A stretch of 25,185 nt of DNA from UBA1732 sp045114235 (GTDB taxonomy: Bacteria; Verrucomicrobiota; Lentisphaeria; Victivallales; UBA1829), in assembly GCA_045114235.1 (NCBI GenBank), contig JBGUKB010000001.1, positions 1-25,185 on the forward strand, given 5' to 3'. Below the pieces are notes generated by a model. The model searched no databases, was not told the DNA's origin, and was given only the letters and a program-made list of their open reading frames with translations. Both the position numbers and the translations under genes were made by a program. Positions within the stretch are counted from its first letter, which is position 1; each line of letters opens with the position of its first letter. Below, piece by piece: positions 1-7,248 of the stretch.

Positions 1-995
1 CGCGCCTGCGCGACGTTCTTCAGCACGGTGATGCCGTCGGCGCACGCAGCCACAACGGAGAGGACCGGCAGGAGGTCGGGCGTGGAGTTCAGGTCGAGTT
101 CGGCGGAGTGGAGTTTCACCGGGCCGGGCTTCACGCAGGCGAATCCCGCTCCGGTCTCGATCTTCGCGCCCATGCGCCGGGCGAGCTCGACGAACGCCTT
201 GTCGCCCTGCGGATCGTTGAAATCGAGGTTGCGGATCAGGATGCCGCCGCCGGTCACGATGGCCGCCGCGAGCGGGAACGCCGCGGTGGAGAAGTCGGCG
301 GGGATGGTCTCGTTGAACGGCTTGAACTGCTGGCCGCCGATCACGTGGAAACGGGTGTAGTTTTTGTTGTACTTCAGGTTGATGTTCTGGCGCTTCAGCC
401 AGGCGAGCGTCATCTCGACGTACGGGACTTCGTTCAGGAACGGGACGTTCAGGATGGTGTCGGCCTGGGCGAGGGGGGCGGCGAGCAGGAGCGCGGAGAG
501 ATACTGGGAGGATGTGCCGTCGACGGACGTTTCGCCGCCGCGGATGGGACCCGTGACCGTAAGGGGACAGTGCCCGCCGCTGGATTCGGTCTTCGCGCCG
601 AGGTCGTTCAACGCGGTCAGCAGAGGCTCCATCGGGCGTTTCTGCAGGGACTCGTCGCCGCCGAACGAGATCGGCGAGGAGGAGAGCGACGCCAGCGCGC
701 TGAAGATGCGCAGCCCGGTACCGGAGTTCCCCATATTCAGCGGATGCGCCGGTTCGATCATGCGGCCGCCGGTCCCGATGACCTGCCATATGGAATCGTC
801 ACCGCGGCGTACCCATGCCCCGAGGGCGCAGGCGGCGGAGAGACAGGAGAGCGTGTCGTCGGAGACGAGCGGGGCCTTGATGATGGAGGAGCCTTTCGCG
901 AGGGACGCGATGGCGAGTGCGCGGATGGTATGGGATTTGGATCCCGGGACGGCGGTTTCGCCGTTGATCTGCGAGTGTTTGACGGATAAGAGCAT
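1..995 (-). CDS. aroA: 3-phosphoshikimate 1-carboxyvinyltransferase (EPSP synthase), 3' end outside window
   Basis: EPSP synthase transfers the enolpyruvyl group of PEP to shikimate 3-phosphate, the sixth step of the cytosolic shikimate pathway to aromatic amino acids. The 331 visible residues (family usually about 430) show the N-terminal PGSKSHTIR motif at 17-25 (substrate-binding K20, S21, R25), the PEP-loop version GNSGTGLR at 89-96, SLQKRPM at 116-122, SSQYLSALLLAAP at 162-174, DFSTAAF at 234-240 and a TPDLLPVL stretch at 305-312 whose D307 matches the catalytic aspartate. The gene runs off the left edge, so it is cut by the window and not broken. The ATG at 993-995 follows a GGAG and lies 27 bases after the ftsY stop, making it the last visible gene of the riboswitch-led operon. 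Family assignment is secure; which EPSP synthase class it belongs to is not decided here. Confidence 0.95.
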   Translation of the reverse strand, partial: MLLSVKHSQINGETAVPGSKSHTIRALAIASLAKGSSIIKAPLVSDDTLSCLSAACALGAWVRRGDDSIWQVIGTGGRMIEPAHPLNMGNSGTGLRIFSALASLSSSPISFGGDESLQKRPMEPLLTALNDLGAKTESSGGHCPLTVTGPIRGGETSVDGTSSQYLSALLLAAPLAQADTILNVPFLNEVPYVEMTLAWLKRQNINLKYNKNYTRFHVIGGQQFKPFNETIPADFSTAAFPLAAAIVTGGGILIRNLDFNDPQGDKAFVELARRMGAKIETGAGFACVKPGPVKLHSAELDLNSTPDLLPVLSVVAACADGITVLKNVAQA

Positions 996-1022
996 ATTGA
1001 ACTCCGTGTATTCCGGCTGAGG

Positions 1023-1970
1023 TTAGGATTCGGATTCCGCCGCGGCGCCGGCGTCCGGCGGGAAGATCGCGTTCGCGTAGGTCTCCGGGTCGAAGACCTG
1101 GAGGTCGTCCGGCTGTTCGCCGAGACCGACGAAGAGGATGGGCAGTCCGAATTCGCGCTGTGCGGCGCAGGCGGCTCCGCCTTTTCCGGTGCCGTCCATT
1201 TTGGTCAGGACCATGGCGGACGCGCCGGAGATGGATGCGAACTCGCGCGCCTGGGCGATGGAATTGCTGCCGTGGCTGGCGTCGATGGTGAGGATGGTCT
1301 CGTGGGGCGCGCCGGGCAGGACCTTGTCGATGATGCGCGTGATCTTCGCCAGCTCGTCCATCAGATTCTTGCGGTTCTGCTGGCGTCCGGCGGTGTCGAT
1401 GAGCAGGTAGTCCGCGCCCTTCGCGACGGCGGACTTCACGGCGTCGAACGCCACGGACGCGGGGTCCGCACCCTGTTTCGCCGCGACGATCTGGCTGCCG
1501 GTGCGTTCCGCCCACAGCGTGAGCTGTTCGACGGCGGCGGCGCGGAAGGTGTCGCACGCGCCGAGCATGACGCGATTACCGTCCTGCGTGAGCGCGGCGG
1601 CGAGCTTGCCGATGGTGGTGGTCTTGCCGCTGCCGTTCACGCCGACGAAGAGCAGCACGGTCACGCCGTCCGGGTTCTTCCGCATCGGGCGTGCGCCTTC
1701 GGAGAGGATCTTTTTGAGTTCGGCGGCGGCCACGCGGGAGATGTCGTCGGAGGACTTGAGTTCGCCGAGCTTGTAGCGTTCGCGGATGTTCTGCACGATG
1801 GTGCGCGAGGCGGACATGCCGAGGTCGGTGCCGATCAGGGTCTTTTCCAGTTCGGCGAAATCCTCCTCGGTCCACTCCTTGTTTCCGGTGAAGAGCCCGG
1901 ATATCTTGCGGTTGACGGCGACGGCGGTCTTCTGGAGGCCGTTTTTGAATTTGGAGAAGATGGAGAACAT
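1023..1970 (-). CDS. ftsY: Signal recognition particle receptor FtsY
   Basis: FtsY is the SRP receptor GTPase. It docks ribosome-SRP complexes at the inner membrane for co-translational insertion. The 315-residue protein has a short N domain (1-90, basic amphipathic start FSIFSKFKNGLQK, no long acidic A domain) and a full NG GTPase domain: P-loop GVNGSGKTTT at 110-119, DTFRAAAVEQL at 140-150, DTAGR at 192-196, TKMDG at 256-260 and GLGEQPDDLQVFDPE at 282-296. The segment usually written DATTGQN reads DASHGSN at 230-236, a small departure from the family. The start lies 6 bases after the nusB stop, so the two are surely co-transcribed. The ribH-nusB-ftsY order is one I associate with Verrucomicrobia and Lentisphaerota. 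Confidence 0.97.
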   Translation of the reverse strand: MFSIFSKFKNGLQKTAVAVNRKISGLFTGNKEWTEEDFAELEKTLIGTDLGMSASRTIVQNIRERYKLGELKSSDDISRVAAAELKKILSEGARPMRKNPDGVTVLLFVGVNGSGKTTTIGKLAAALTQDGNRVMLGACDTFRAAAVEQLTLWAERTGSQIVAAKQGADPASVAFDAVKSAVAKGADYLLIDTAGRQQNRKNLMDELAKITRIIDKVLPGAPHETILTIDASHGSNSIAQAREFASISGASAMVLTKMDGTGKGGAACAAQREFGLPILFVGLGEQPDDLQVFDPETYANAIFPPDAGAAAESES

Positions 1971-1976
1971 GTTCCG

Positions 1977-2540
1977 TTATTCCGTTTTGCCGCCCGCGGG
2001 ATTCTTTTCGATCTCGTTCTTGATGCCGTTCAGGATGCCGTTGATGAAGAGGCCGGATTTCTCGTCGCTGAAGTCCTTTGCGATCTCGATCGCCTCGTCG
2101 ATGCTCACCACGTGCGGGATGTCCGGGCAGTACAGCATCTCCGCCACGGCTACCTTCATGATGTTGCGGTCCACGGCGGACATGCGTTCCACGTCCCATT
2201 TCTCGGAGAACTTGCCGAGGTAGTCGGTGATCACGTCGTCGTTGGCCTGCGCGTTGGCGATCAGGTTTTCGGCGTAGGCTCTGGCGCGACGGAAGACGCG
2301 TGCGTCGGCGAATTCGCCGGACTCCTCGGCCTGCGCCCAGAAATCCTCCATCGTGTTCGGCTCGGTCACGCTGTCCCGGATGTCGCATTCGAAAAGATAC
2401 TGCATCGCGAGCTCGCGTCCGAGTCGTTTGAAGTGCTGGTGCGGCTGGAAATGCGGCTGATGCGATTTTTTGCCGTTTGCGGCGTGTTTTCCCGGGGCGG
2501 CGTCTCCGGTTTCGTGTTCAAAATCAGGTTCTGTGTTCAT
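1977..2540 (-). CDS. nusB: Transcription antitermination factor NusB
   Basis: NusB, with NusE (S10), binds boxA RNA and supports antitermination of rRNA operons. The protein is 187 residues against a usual 130-160. The extra length is a hydrophilic, His-rich N-terminal tail of about 38 residues before the conserved RELAMQYLFECD segment. The core then shows WDVERMSAVDRNIMKVAVAEML and the C-terminal IPHVVSIDEAIEIAKDFS and GLFINGILNGI signatures. The start is the only in-frame ATG before the core, but the bases upstream are almost all pyrimidines with no Shine-Dalgarno sequence, so initiation may be weak or depend on coupling to ribH, whose stop is 55 bases upstream. The stop lies 6 bases before ftsY. 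Confidence 0.94.
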   Translation of the reverse strand: MNTEPDFEHETGDAAPGKHAANGKKSHQPHFQPHQHFKRLGRELAMQYLFECDIRDSVTEPNTMEDFWAQAEESGEFADARVFRRARAYAENLIANAQANDDVITDYLGKFSEKWDVERMSAVDRNIMKVAVAEMLYCPDIPHVVSIDEAIEIAKDFSDEKSGLFINGILNGIKNEIEKNPAGGKTE

Positions 2541-2595
2541 AAAAAATCGGGGGAAAAAGGCTGGATTCTGGAGAAAAGGGAAGGAGGACGGCGGC

Positions 2596-3072
2596 TCAGA
2601 GTTTCTTGTTCAGGTTCGCCATTTCGATCGCGGCGACCGCCGCATCCGCGCCGCGGTTGCCCGCCTTGGTGCCGGAGCGTTCGATGGCCTGTTCGATGTT
2701 TTCGACCGTGACGACGCCGTAGATGACCGGGACGCCGGAGTCCATGCCGATCTGGGCGAGGGATTTGGAGACCTGGCTGTAGATCGTGGATGCGTGGGCG
2801 GTGGCGCCCTGGATGACCACGCCGAGCGCGATCACGGCGTCGTAGCTGCCGCTCTTCGCGAGCTTGGAGACCGCGAACGGGAGCTCGAAGGAACCGGGCA
2901 CCCATGCCTGCGTGATGTTCGCGCGGCTGCCGCCGTGACGGACGATCGCGTCGACCGCGCCGCTGAAGAGTTTGGAGACGAAGAATTCGTTGAAGCGAGC
3001 GCACACGACGGCGATTTTGAGTCCGGCTGCGCTGAGGTTGCCTTCCAGTACGGTGAGTTCGTCTTTTGCCAT
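2596..3072 (-). CDS. ribH: 6,7-dimethyl-8-ribityllumazine synthase
   Basis: Lumazine synthase condenses 5-amino-6-ribitylaminouracil with 3,4-dihydroxybutanone 4-phosphate, the penultimate step of riboflavin synthesis. The 158-residue length is normal. Family landmarks are AVVCARFNEFF near residue 21, WVPGSFELP near 57, DAVIALGVVIQGATAH in the middle with the conserved catalytic histidine, PVIYGVVTVENIEQAIER, and KAGNRGADAAVAAIEM at the C-terminus. An AGGAG lies 9 bases before the ATG. The gene follows ribBA, which makes the dihydroxybutanone phosphate substrate, so product and user sit side by side under one FMN riboswitch. No ribD or ribE is visible; the other steps must be encoded elsewhere. 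Confidence 0.97.
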   Translation of the reverse strand: MAKDELTVLEGNLSAAGLKIAVVCARFNEFFVSKLFSGAVDAIVRHGGSRANITQAWVPGSFELPFAVSKLAKSGSYDAVIALGVVIQGATAHASTIYSQVSKSLAQIGMDSGVPVIYGVVTVENIEQAIERSGTKAGNRGADAAVAAIEMANLNKKL

Positions 3073-3141
3073 GATGGTTTCTCCTGATGTATGTTTGATG
3101 ATTTGTTTTGAATTTCAGTTCGTTTCCGGTTTGCAGCGGGA

Positions 3142-4332
3142 TCAGATCAGATGCCCCATCTTCTCGCGTTTCGTGTCCAGGTAATGCTTGTTGAACTCGC
3201 CCGGTTCGATCACGATCGGCACGCGTTCGTCGATGACGAGCCCGTAGCCGTCGATGCCGACCACCTTCATCGGGTTGTTCGTGAGCAGGCGGAGGTGCTT
3301 CACGCCGAGGTCGAGCAGGATCTGCGCGCCGATGCCGTATTCGCGGAGGTCGGGCGGGAATCCGAGGCGGATGTTGGCCTCGACGGTGTCGCAGCCTTCC
3401 TCCTGGAGCTTGTACGCGCGGAGCTTATTCGCGAGCCCGATGCCGCGTCCTTCCTGGCGCAGATAGACCAGCACGCCAGCGCCTTCCTTCGCGATCATGC
3501 GCATCGCCGTGTGGAGCTGGTCGCCGCAGTCGCAGCGCATGGAGCCGAAGACGTCGCCCGTGAGGCATTCGCTGTGCATGCGGACGAGCACGGATTTCGC
3601 GGCGGCGACGTCGCCGTGGGTCAGCGCCAGATGGCACGCGCCGTCGAGCTTGGAGCGGAACATGTGGAGCATGAAATCGCCGTACGCGGTCGGGAGCTTC
3701 ACGCAGAGTTCCTCCTCCACGAGCTTTTCCTTCCTGCGGCGGTATTCGATGAGGGAGGCGATGGAGCAGAGCTTCAGGCCGAATTTCTCCTTGAACGCCG
3801 CGAGGTCGTCCAGACGCGCCATCGTGCCGTCGTCCTTCGTGATCTCGCAGATGACCGCTGCGGGCTGAAGCCCCGCCAGGCGCGCGAGGTCGACGGACGC
3901 CTCCGTGTGGCCGGTGCGCTGGAGCACGCCGCCGGGACGCGCCGCGATGGGGAACACGTGTCCGGGGATGCCGAAATCTTCGCGTTTCGCCGCCGGATCG
4001 AGCAGGGCTTTGATGGTGGCGGCACGGTCGGACGCGCTGATGCCGGTGGTCCCGGTGAGCACGTCGATGCTCTCGGTGAACGCCGTCTTGAAGTGGTCGG
4101 TGGAAGGCGCGCGGTAGATGCCGAGTTCCTTCGCACGCGCCTCAGTGATCGGGGCGCAGACGAGTCCGCGCGCATGGGTGATCATGAAATTCACATGTTC
4201 CGGCGTGATCTTTTCCGCCGCGCACACCAGATCGCCTTCGTTCTCGCGTTTCTCGTCGTCCGTGACGATCACGAGCCGGCCTGCGCGCACGTCCTCCAGG
4301 ACGCTTTCCACGGTGTCGAACCTGCTGTCCAT
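3142..4332 (-). CDS. ribBA: Bifunctional DHBP synthase / GTP cyclohydrolase II
   Basis: This fused enzyme makes both riboflavin precursors: the N-terminal half (about 1-200) converts ribulose 5-phosphate to 3,4-dihydroxy-2-butanone 4-phosphate, and the C-terminal half (about 208-396) opens GTP to the pyrimidine precursor. The RibB half shows DDEKRENEGD at 25-34, TGISASDRAATI at 96-107 and RPGGVLQRTGHTEASVDLARLAGL at 132-155. The RibA half shows zinc cysteines C256, C267 and C269 (SEC then RCDCG), RQEGRGIGL at 292-300 and TNNPMK at 351-356. The length of 396 is typical. I start at the ATG at 4330-4332: the reading frame continues upstream to 4524 only because it crosses the FMN riboswitch, and that part resembles no protein. 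A GAGG lies about 10 bases before this ATG. Confidence 0.97.
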   Translation of the reverse strand: MDSRFDTVESVLEDVRAGRLVIVTDDEKRENEGDLVCAAEKITPEHVNFMITHARGLVCAPITEARAKELGIYRAPSTDHFKTAFTESIDVLTGTTGISASDRAATIKALLDPAAKREDFGIPGHVFPIAARPGGVLQRTGHTEASVDLARLAGLQPAAVICEITKDDGTMARLDDLAAFKEKFGLKLCSIASLIEYRRRKEKLVEEELCVKLPTAYGDFMLHMFRSKLDGACHLALTHGDVAAAKSVLVRMHSECLTGDVFGSMRCDCGDQLHTAMRMIAKEGAGVLVYLRQEGRGIGLANKLRAYKLQEEGCDTVEANIRLGFPPDLREYGIGAQILLDLGVKHLRLLTNNPMKVVGIDGYGLVIDERVPIVIEPGEFNKHYLDTKREKMGHLI

Positions 4333-4397
4333 TCTCGATTGACCTCGTAAGTTGTTCTGCGGTATCGGGATTTCGCCTAAAGAACATCTGCGACGCT

Positions 4398-4589
4398 GCA
4401 ATGATTCTCTCTTCCGGACTGCCTCGCCGCCCGCCGCGCCGAATGCGCATACGTGCGGTCCGTTCACCGTCGGTCGTGGGATTCCACCACGTCGGCCGGC
4501 TTGCGCCGGTTCGCGGACTTTCACCGCCGGTCTGGATTTTCGGGCGCGTCAATTAAGACGTTCCCTTTCACCTAACCCCGAATGACTGC
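4398..4589 (-). promoter_or_regulatory. FMN riboswitch (RFN element) upstream of ribBA
   Basis: On the minus strand the region contains the hallmark RFN blocks: GACCGGCGGTGAAAGTCCGC, then GACCGACGGTGAACGGACC, then GGCAGTCCGGAAGAGAGAA. A closing P1 helix joins 4580-4589 with 4398-4407 (nine of ten positions pair, one as G-T). The variable arm is long. FMN binding normally switches riboflavin genes off. The linker to the start codon (4333-4397) can form a TGTTCT/AGAACA hairpin (4381-4386 with 4353-4358) but has no T-run, so control is more likely at translation start than by termination. That last point is inference. Confidence 0.95.
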
Positions 4590-4618
4590 AATGTGTCTGT
4601 TGAAAAAATGCAAGTTAT

Positions 4619-4647
4619 AATATACACGCGCGAGAGGGATTTGTCAA
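4619..4647 (-). promoter_or_regulatory. Promoter of the ribBA-ribH-nusB-ftsY-aroA operon
   Basis: On the minus strand a perfect -35 box TTGACA (4642-4647) is followed by a 17-base spacer and TATATT (4619-4624). Transcription would start near 4612, just before the FMN riboswitch. Confidence 0.85.
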
Positions 4648-4668
4648 GCATTGACGGCATAGATGGGG

Positions 4669-4686
4669 AAAAACGTCGTGCGGACG
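4669..4686 (-). terminator. Weak terminator candidate after waaA
   Basis: On the minus strand CGTC-N5-GACG is followed by TTTTT about 25 bases after the waaA stop. The stem has only four pairs, so termination would be partial at best. Confidence 0.3.
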
Positions 4687-4709
4687 CGAAGGAAAAAGAC
4701 TCTGATAAA

Positions 4710-5984
4710 TTACTCTTTGACGGCGGCGAGGATCTTTTCCAGCGCGCCGCGGCTCTTCAGCATGACGGCGCGGGCCCGTTCGCCGAGTTCGTGGCGTTTC
4801 GCGGGATCGGCGAGCAGACTGCGGACGGCTCCGGTGAGTTCGTCGTCCTTCATCACGCGCAGTACGGCGTTGCCCTTCACGAGGGCGTCGAGCGCCTGAC
4901 GGAAATTCTTCAGTTGGCGGCCGCAGACCACGGGCTTGCCCATGACGGCGGGCTCGATGATGTTCTGTCCCTCGTCGTTTCCGGCGAGCGTCTTGCCCAT
5001 GATGACGAGGTCCGCGCCCTTGATGAGGCGCGCGAGTTCGCCGGTCGTGTCCGCCAGCAGCACGGCAAATCCCTGTTTGTCGCCCGTGTCGTTGCTCCGG
5101 CGGTGGTAGCTCAAGCCGCGGTCGCGGATCATTTTTTCGATGTCGTTGCCGCGTTCGGCGTGGCGCGGCACGAGCACGAGCCGCAGGGCGGGGAATTCCT
5201 TTCGGAGCGCCATGAACGTGTCGAGAATGAGCGGTTCCTCCGGGCTGTGCGTGGAGGCCGCCAGCAGGACCGTGATGCCCTGTTCGCCGAAGAGCGCGGG
5301 GAAGTCCGCGCCGTCGCCGGCGGGCGGGGCCTGGTCGAACTTGATGTTGCCGCACACCGACACGCGCTCCTCGATGCCGGGCGCGATCGCGAGCAGGCGT
5401 TCGCGGTCGAGCTCGGTCTGCGCGCAGATGCGGTCGAACTTACGGAGCATGGGCGAGATCACGAACCGGAACCGGCGGTATCCGCGGAACGAATGGTCGG
5501 AGATGCGCGTATTCGCGAGCATGAGCTTCGCGCCGGAGCGTTTCGCCGACGAGATCAGCTGCGGCCAGAGTTCGGTCTCGAAGATCACGAGTTTCGAGGG
5601 GCGGATCAGGCGCATCGCCGACCACACGAAGAAACACCAGTCGATGGGGCAGAAAATGACCTTCACGCGCGCCGGATCGGTCTTGTTCCGCGCAATCTCC
5701 TGCGCCGTGGTCGTCGTCGTGCTCAGGATGAACTTGAGGTCCGGTTCCGCCTCCGCCCACGCTTTCAGCAGCGGCAGCGTGAGGTTCGTCTCGCCCACGC
5801 TCACGGCGTGAAGCCACACCGCGCCGCGCCATTCCTTCAGCTCGCGGCGTCGCGCCGCGCCGAAGATGCCGAAGCGCTCGAGGTAGGTTTCCTTGTACCC
5901 GGAACGCCGGATGTATTTCACGATCAGGCCGGGCAGGTAGAACAGGAACACCAGCGGAAAAAGGAGATTATAGAAGAAAAGCAT
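4710..5984 (-). CDS. waaA: 3-deoxy-D-manno-octulosonic acid (Kdo) transferase
   Basis: WaaA/KdtA transfers Kdo from CMP-Kdo to the lipid A precursor at the inner membrane, so its presence implies an LPS outer membrane. The 424-residue length is normal. An N-terminal membrane anchor (FFYNLLFPLVFLFYLPGLIV, about 3-22) is followed by ERFG at 36-39, WLHAVSVGE at 57-65, an STTTTTAQE stretch, FETELWPQL, a NTRISDHS segment, GNIKFDQ, AASTHSPEE, VPRHAER and the nucleotide-sugar site NIIEPAVMGKPVVCG. These are the GT-B fold (GT30) landmarks. How many Kdo units it adds cannot be told from sequence. It has its own promoter at 6032-6060. The start ATG is preceded by only a poor ribosome site. Confidence 0.95.
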   Translation of the reverse strand: MLFFYNLLFPLVFLFYLPGLIVKYIRRSGYKETYLERFGIFGAARRRELKEWRGAVWLHAVSVGETNLTLPLLKAWAEAEPDLKFILSTTTTTAQEIARNKTDPARVKVIFCPIDWCFFVWSAMRLIRPSKLVIFETELWPQLISSAKRSGAKLMLANTRISDHSFRGYRRFRFVISPMLRKFDRICAQTELDRERLLAIAPGIEERVSVCGNIKFDQAPPAGDGADFPALFGEQGITVLLAASTHSPEEPLILDTFMALRKEFPALRLVLVPRHAERGNDIEKMIRDRGLSYHRRSNDTGDKQGFAVLLADTTGELARLIKGADLVIMGKTLAGNDEGQNIIEPAVMGKPVVCGRQLKNFRQALDALVKGNAVLRVMKDDELTGAVRSLLADPAKRHELGERARAVMLKSRGALEKILAAVKE

Positions 5985-6031
5985 GCAAACACGTCTTCGA
6001 GGGTAGGATCAGAACAAAAAGGGGTATAGAT

Positions 6032-6060
6032 AATATACACCTTTTTTGCGAAAATGCCAG
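6032..6060 (-). promoter_or_regulatory. Promoter of waaA
   Basis: On the minus strand CTGGCA (6055-6060), a 17-base spacer and TATATT (6032-6037) lie 48 bases before the waaA ATG. The -10 box is the same as in the ribBA, rplM, recJ and AIDA-protein promoters. Confidence 0.65.
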
Positions 6061-6063
6061 TTC

Positions 6064-6090
6064 AGAACCGGAACAGGGCGTCTTCGGAGA
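6064..6090 (-). pseudogene. Duplicated 3' end of the aldo/keto reductase gene (remnant)
   Basis: These 27 bases are identical to 6192-6218, the last codons of the aldo/keto reductase. Read on the minus strand they encode SEDALFRF and then a TGA stop completed by bases 6062-6063, whereas the intact gene ends with TAA. Nothing else of the reductase is present: the match ends where the structured repeat at 6086-6115 begins. It may be the tail of a deleted tandem copy or a duplication made when the repeat inserted. Confidence 0.7.
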
Positions 6091-6115
6091 GGCGGAGCCT
6101 CCACTGCGGTAGTGC
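6086..6115 (-). repeat. Structured interspersed repeat, copy A
   Basis: Read on the minus strand, this 30-base core matches copy B (7219-7248, plus strand) at 24 positions. It forms two adjoining hairpins: CACT-N5-AGTG and GAGGC-N3-GCCTC. Four of the six mismatches lie in the two loops and two lie just after the second stem, so pairing is intact in both copies. A third hairpin with CGCGC arms (6113-6133) lies next to it. With copy B it flanks the aldo/keto reductase in inverted orientation. Confidence 0.65.
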
Positions 6116-6189
6116 GCGGCTTTCGCTCGCGCAGACAGCAAGCTGTGTCGTAATAGTGCTCAGCTTCGCTTGAGCGCAAGGAATACGGG
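6116..6189. other. Hairpin-rich spacer between the two reductase tails
   Basis: No gene is seen here. On the plus strand there are short inverted repeats ACAGC-AA-GCTGT and GCTCA-N8-TGAGC. With copy A they make a run of small hairpins about 100 bases long. It may be a transcribed 3' end, a terminator tandem or part of a palindromic repeat family. Confidence 0.45.
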
Positions 6190-7128
6190 TTAGAACCGGA
6201 ACAGGGCGTCTTCGGAGAACGGTTTGTCGAAGGCGGCGCAGAGTTCGCGGAGGTTCTTTTCCGTGGAGGCGGAGAAGACGGGGATCATCTGGATCCCGGG
6301 ATAGTCCGTCTGGAACCGGATGCAGATTTGAGCGGGCGTGAGGCCGGTCTCCTGCGAGAGGGCGAGGACTTTTTTCGCGAGCAGACGCGCCGCACCGGTG
6401 TCGTACATGGTCCCGGCGAAACGTTCATTGTCCGGGTCGGAGAAGAATCCTTCCGCGAGCGAGGACGAGCCCATGACAGCCATCCCGGCCGCACGGTGGT
6501 AGCCCGCGTAGTTGCGGTTCCACATGGTCATCGTGTCGTCGGGCATGGGGGCGGTGAGGCCGACCGCGGGGTGCGTGGTGAGCTGGTCCACGCGGAATCC
6601 CTCGAAGCCGTGTTCCTGCGCGGCCCTGTCGGCGGCGGTGAGGCGCTGGACGCGCCAGTTGGACGCGCCGTAGTAACGGATCTTTCCCTCGGCCTTTGCC
6701 TTCTCGCAGACTTCGAGCAGGGATGCAACGGGTATGCGCATGTCGTCGCGGTGGAAGAGATACAGGTCGATGCGGTCGGTGCGGAGTGCCTTGAGCGAGG
6801 CTTCCAGGTCCGCCATGAAATCGGCGGGCGTCACGCGGTCGGCCTTCGTCGCGAGGTCGTAGTGGCAGCCCTTCGTGCAAATCACGAACTTGTCGCGGTT
6901 GCCGCGGCTGCGGAAATAGTCGCCGAGGATGCGTTCGCTCCGGTGGAGTTCGCCGGGGACCCAGTTCGAGTAGACGGACGCCGTGTCGACGAAATTGCCG
7001 CCAAGCGAGGCGAAAACGTCGAGCAGGCGCATGCCTTCCGTTTCGTCCGGCCTGAGGCCGAGCCGTACCTGTCCGAAGCAGATTTGCGAGACCTCCAGGT
7101 CCGTGCCGTGTATCCGTATGCGGTTCAT
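6190..7128 (-). CDS. Aldo/keto reductase
   Basis: This is a cytosolic NAD(P)H-dependent oxidoreductase of the AKR superfamily ((alpha/beta)8 barrel) that reduces aldehydes or ketones; the substrate cannot be read from sequence. The 312-residue protein has the catalytic tetrad in order: D and Y in NFVDTASVYSNW (near 45-56), K in ICTKGC (near 86) and H in YLFHRDD (near 126). SERILGDYF and YYGASNW are also family signatures. The C-terminal NADP-binding region reads IPVFSASTEKNLREL. Its start follows a GGAAGAGAG. No strong promoter of its own is visible; a TATACT (7150-7155) lies just after the upstream terminator but lacks a good -35. The gene sits alone between two inverted structured repeats, suggesting an acquired or mobilised cassette, though its base composition looks like its neighbours. 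Confidence 0.92.
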   Translation of the reverse strand: MNRIRIHGTDLEVSQICFGQVRLGLRPDETEGMRLLDVFASLGGNFVDTASVYSNWVPGELHRSERILGDYFRSRGNRDKFVICTKGCHYDLATKADRVTPADFMADLEASLKALRTDRIDLYLFHRDDMRIPVASLLEVCEKAKAEGKIRYYGASNWRVQRLTAADRAAQEHGFEGFRVDQLTTHPAVGLTAPMPDDTMTMWNRNYAGYHRAAGMAVMGSSSLAEGFFSDPDNERFAGTMYDTGAARLLAKKVLALSQETGLTPAQICIRFQTDYPGIQMIPVFSASTEKNLRELCAAFDKPFSEDALFRF

Positions 7129-7158
7129 ATTGTTCTCTCTTCCAAAAAAGTATACAGG

Positions 7159-7191
7159 AAAAACGGAGCCTCCGTTACATTTGGAGGCTCC
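7159..7191 (-). terminator. Intrinsic terminator after rubrerythrin (envelope operon)
   Basis: On the minus strand a perfect nine-pair stem GGAGCCTCC / GGAGGCTCC with a 9-base loop (7165-7191) is followed by GTTTTTCC. It closes the TPR-exbB-exbD-exbD-rbr unit and separates it from the aldo/keto reductase. Confidence 0.9.
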
Positions 7192-7218
7192 TCTTCCTCC
7201 GTGCCGTTGCGAAGCAAG

Positions 7219-7248
7219 GCACTATCTCAGTGGAGGCGCTGCCTCCTC
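7219..7248 (+). repeat. Structured interspersed repeat, copy B
   Basis: This copy is inverted relative to copy A (6086-6115), with 24 of 30 positions shared. The CACT-N5-AGTG and GAGGC-N3-GCCTC hairpins are kept while their loops differ. An adjacent hairpin GTGCC...GGCAC (7201-7222) parallels the CGCGC hairpin of copy A. It overlaps the rubrerythrin stop codon by two bases, so it lies in the 3' untranslated region of that gene. Confidence 0.65.

Noticed and set aside
108..2711. Long plus-strand open frames opposite aroA, ftsY and nusB (293 and 479 codons)
   Set aside because: They mirror high-GC minus-strand genes with clear motifs, read as Arg/Asp/Gly-rich strings and match no family.
3151..4350. 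399-codon plus-strand frame opposite ribBA
   Set aside because: Complete antisense shadow of ribBA; no domain or ribosome site.
4333..4524. N-terminal extension of ribBA
   Set aside because: This part is the FMN riboswitch and its linker read as protein; the conserved enzyme begins at the ATG at 4332.
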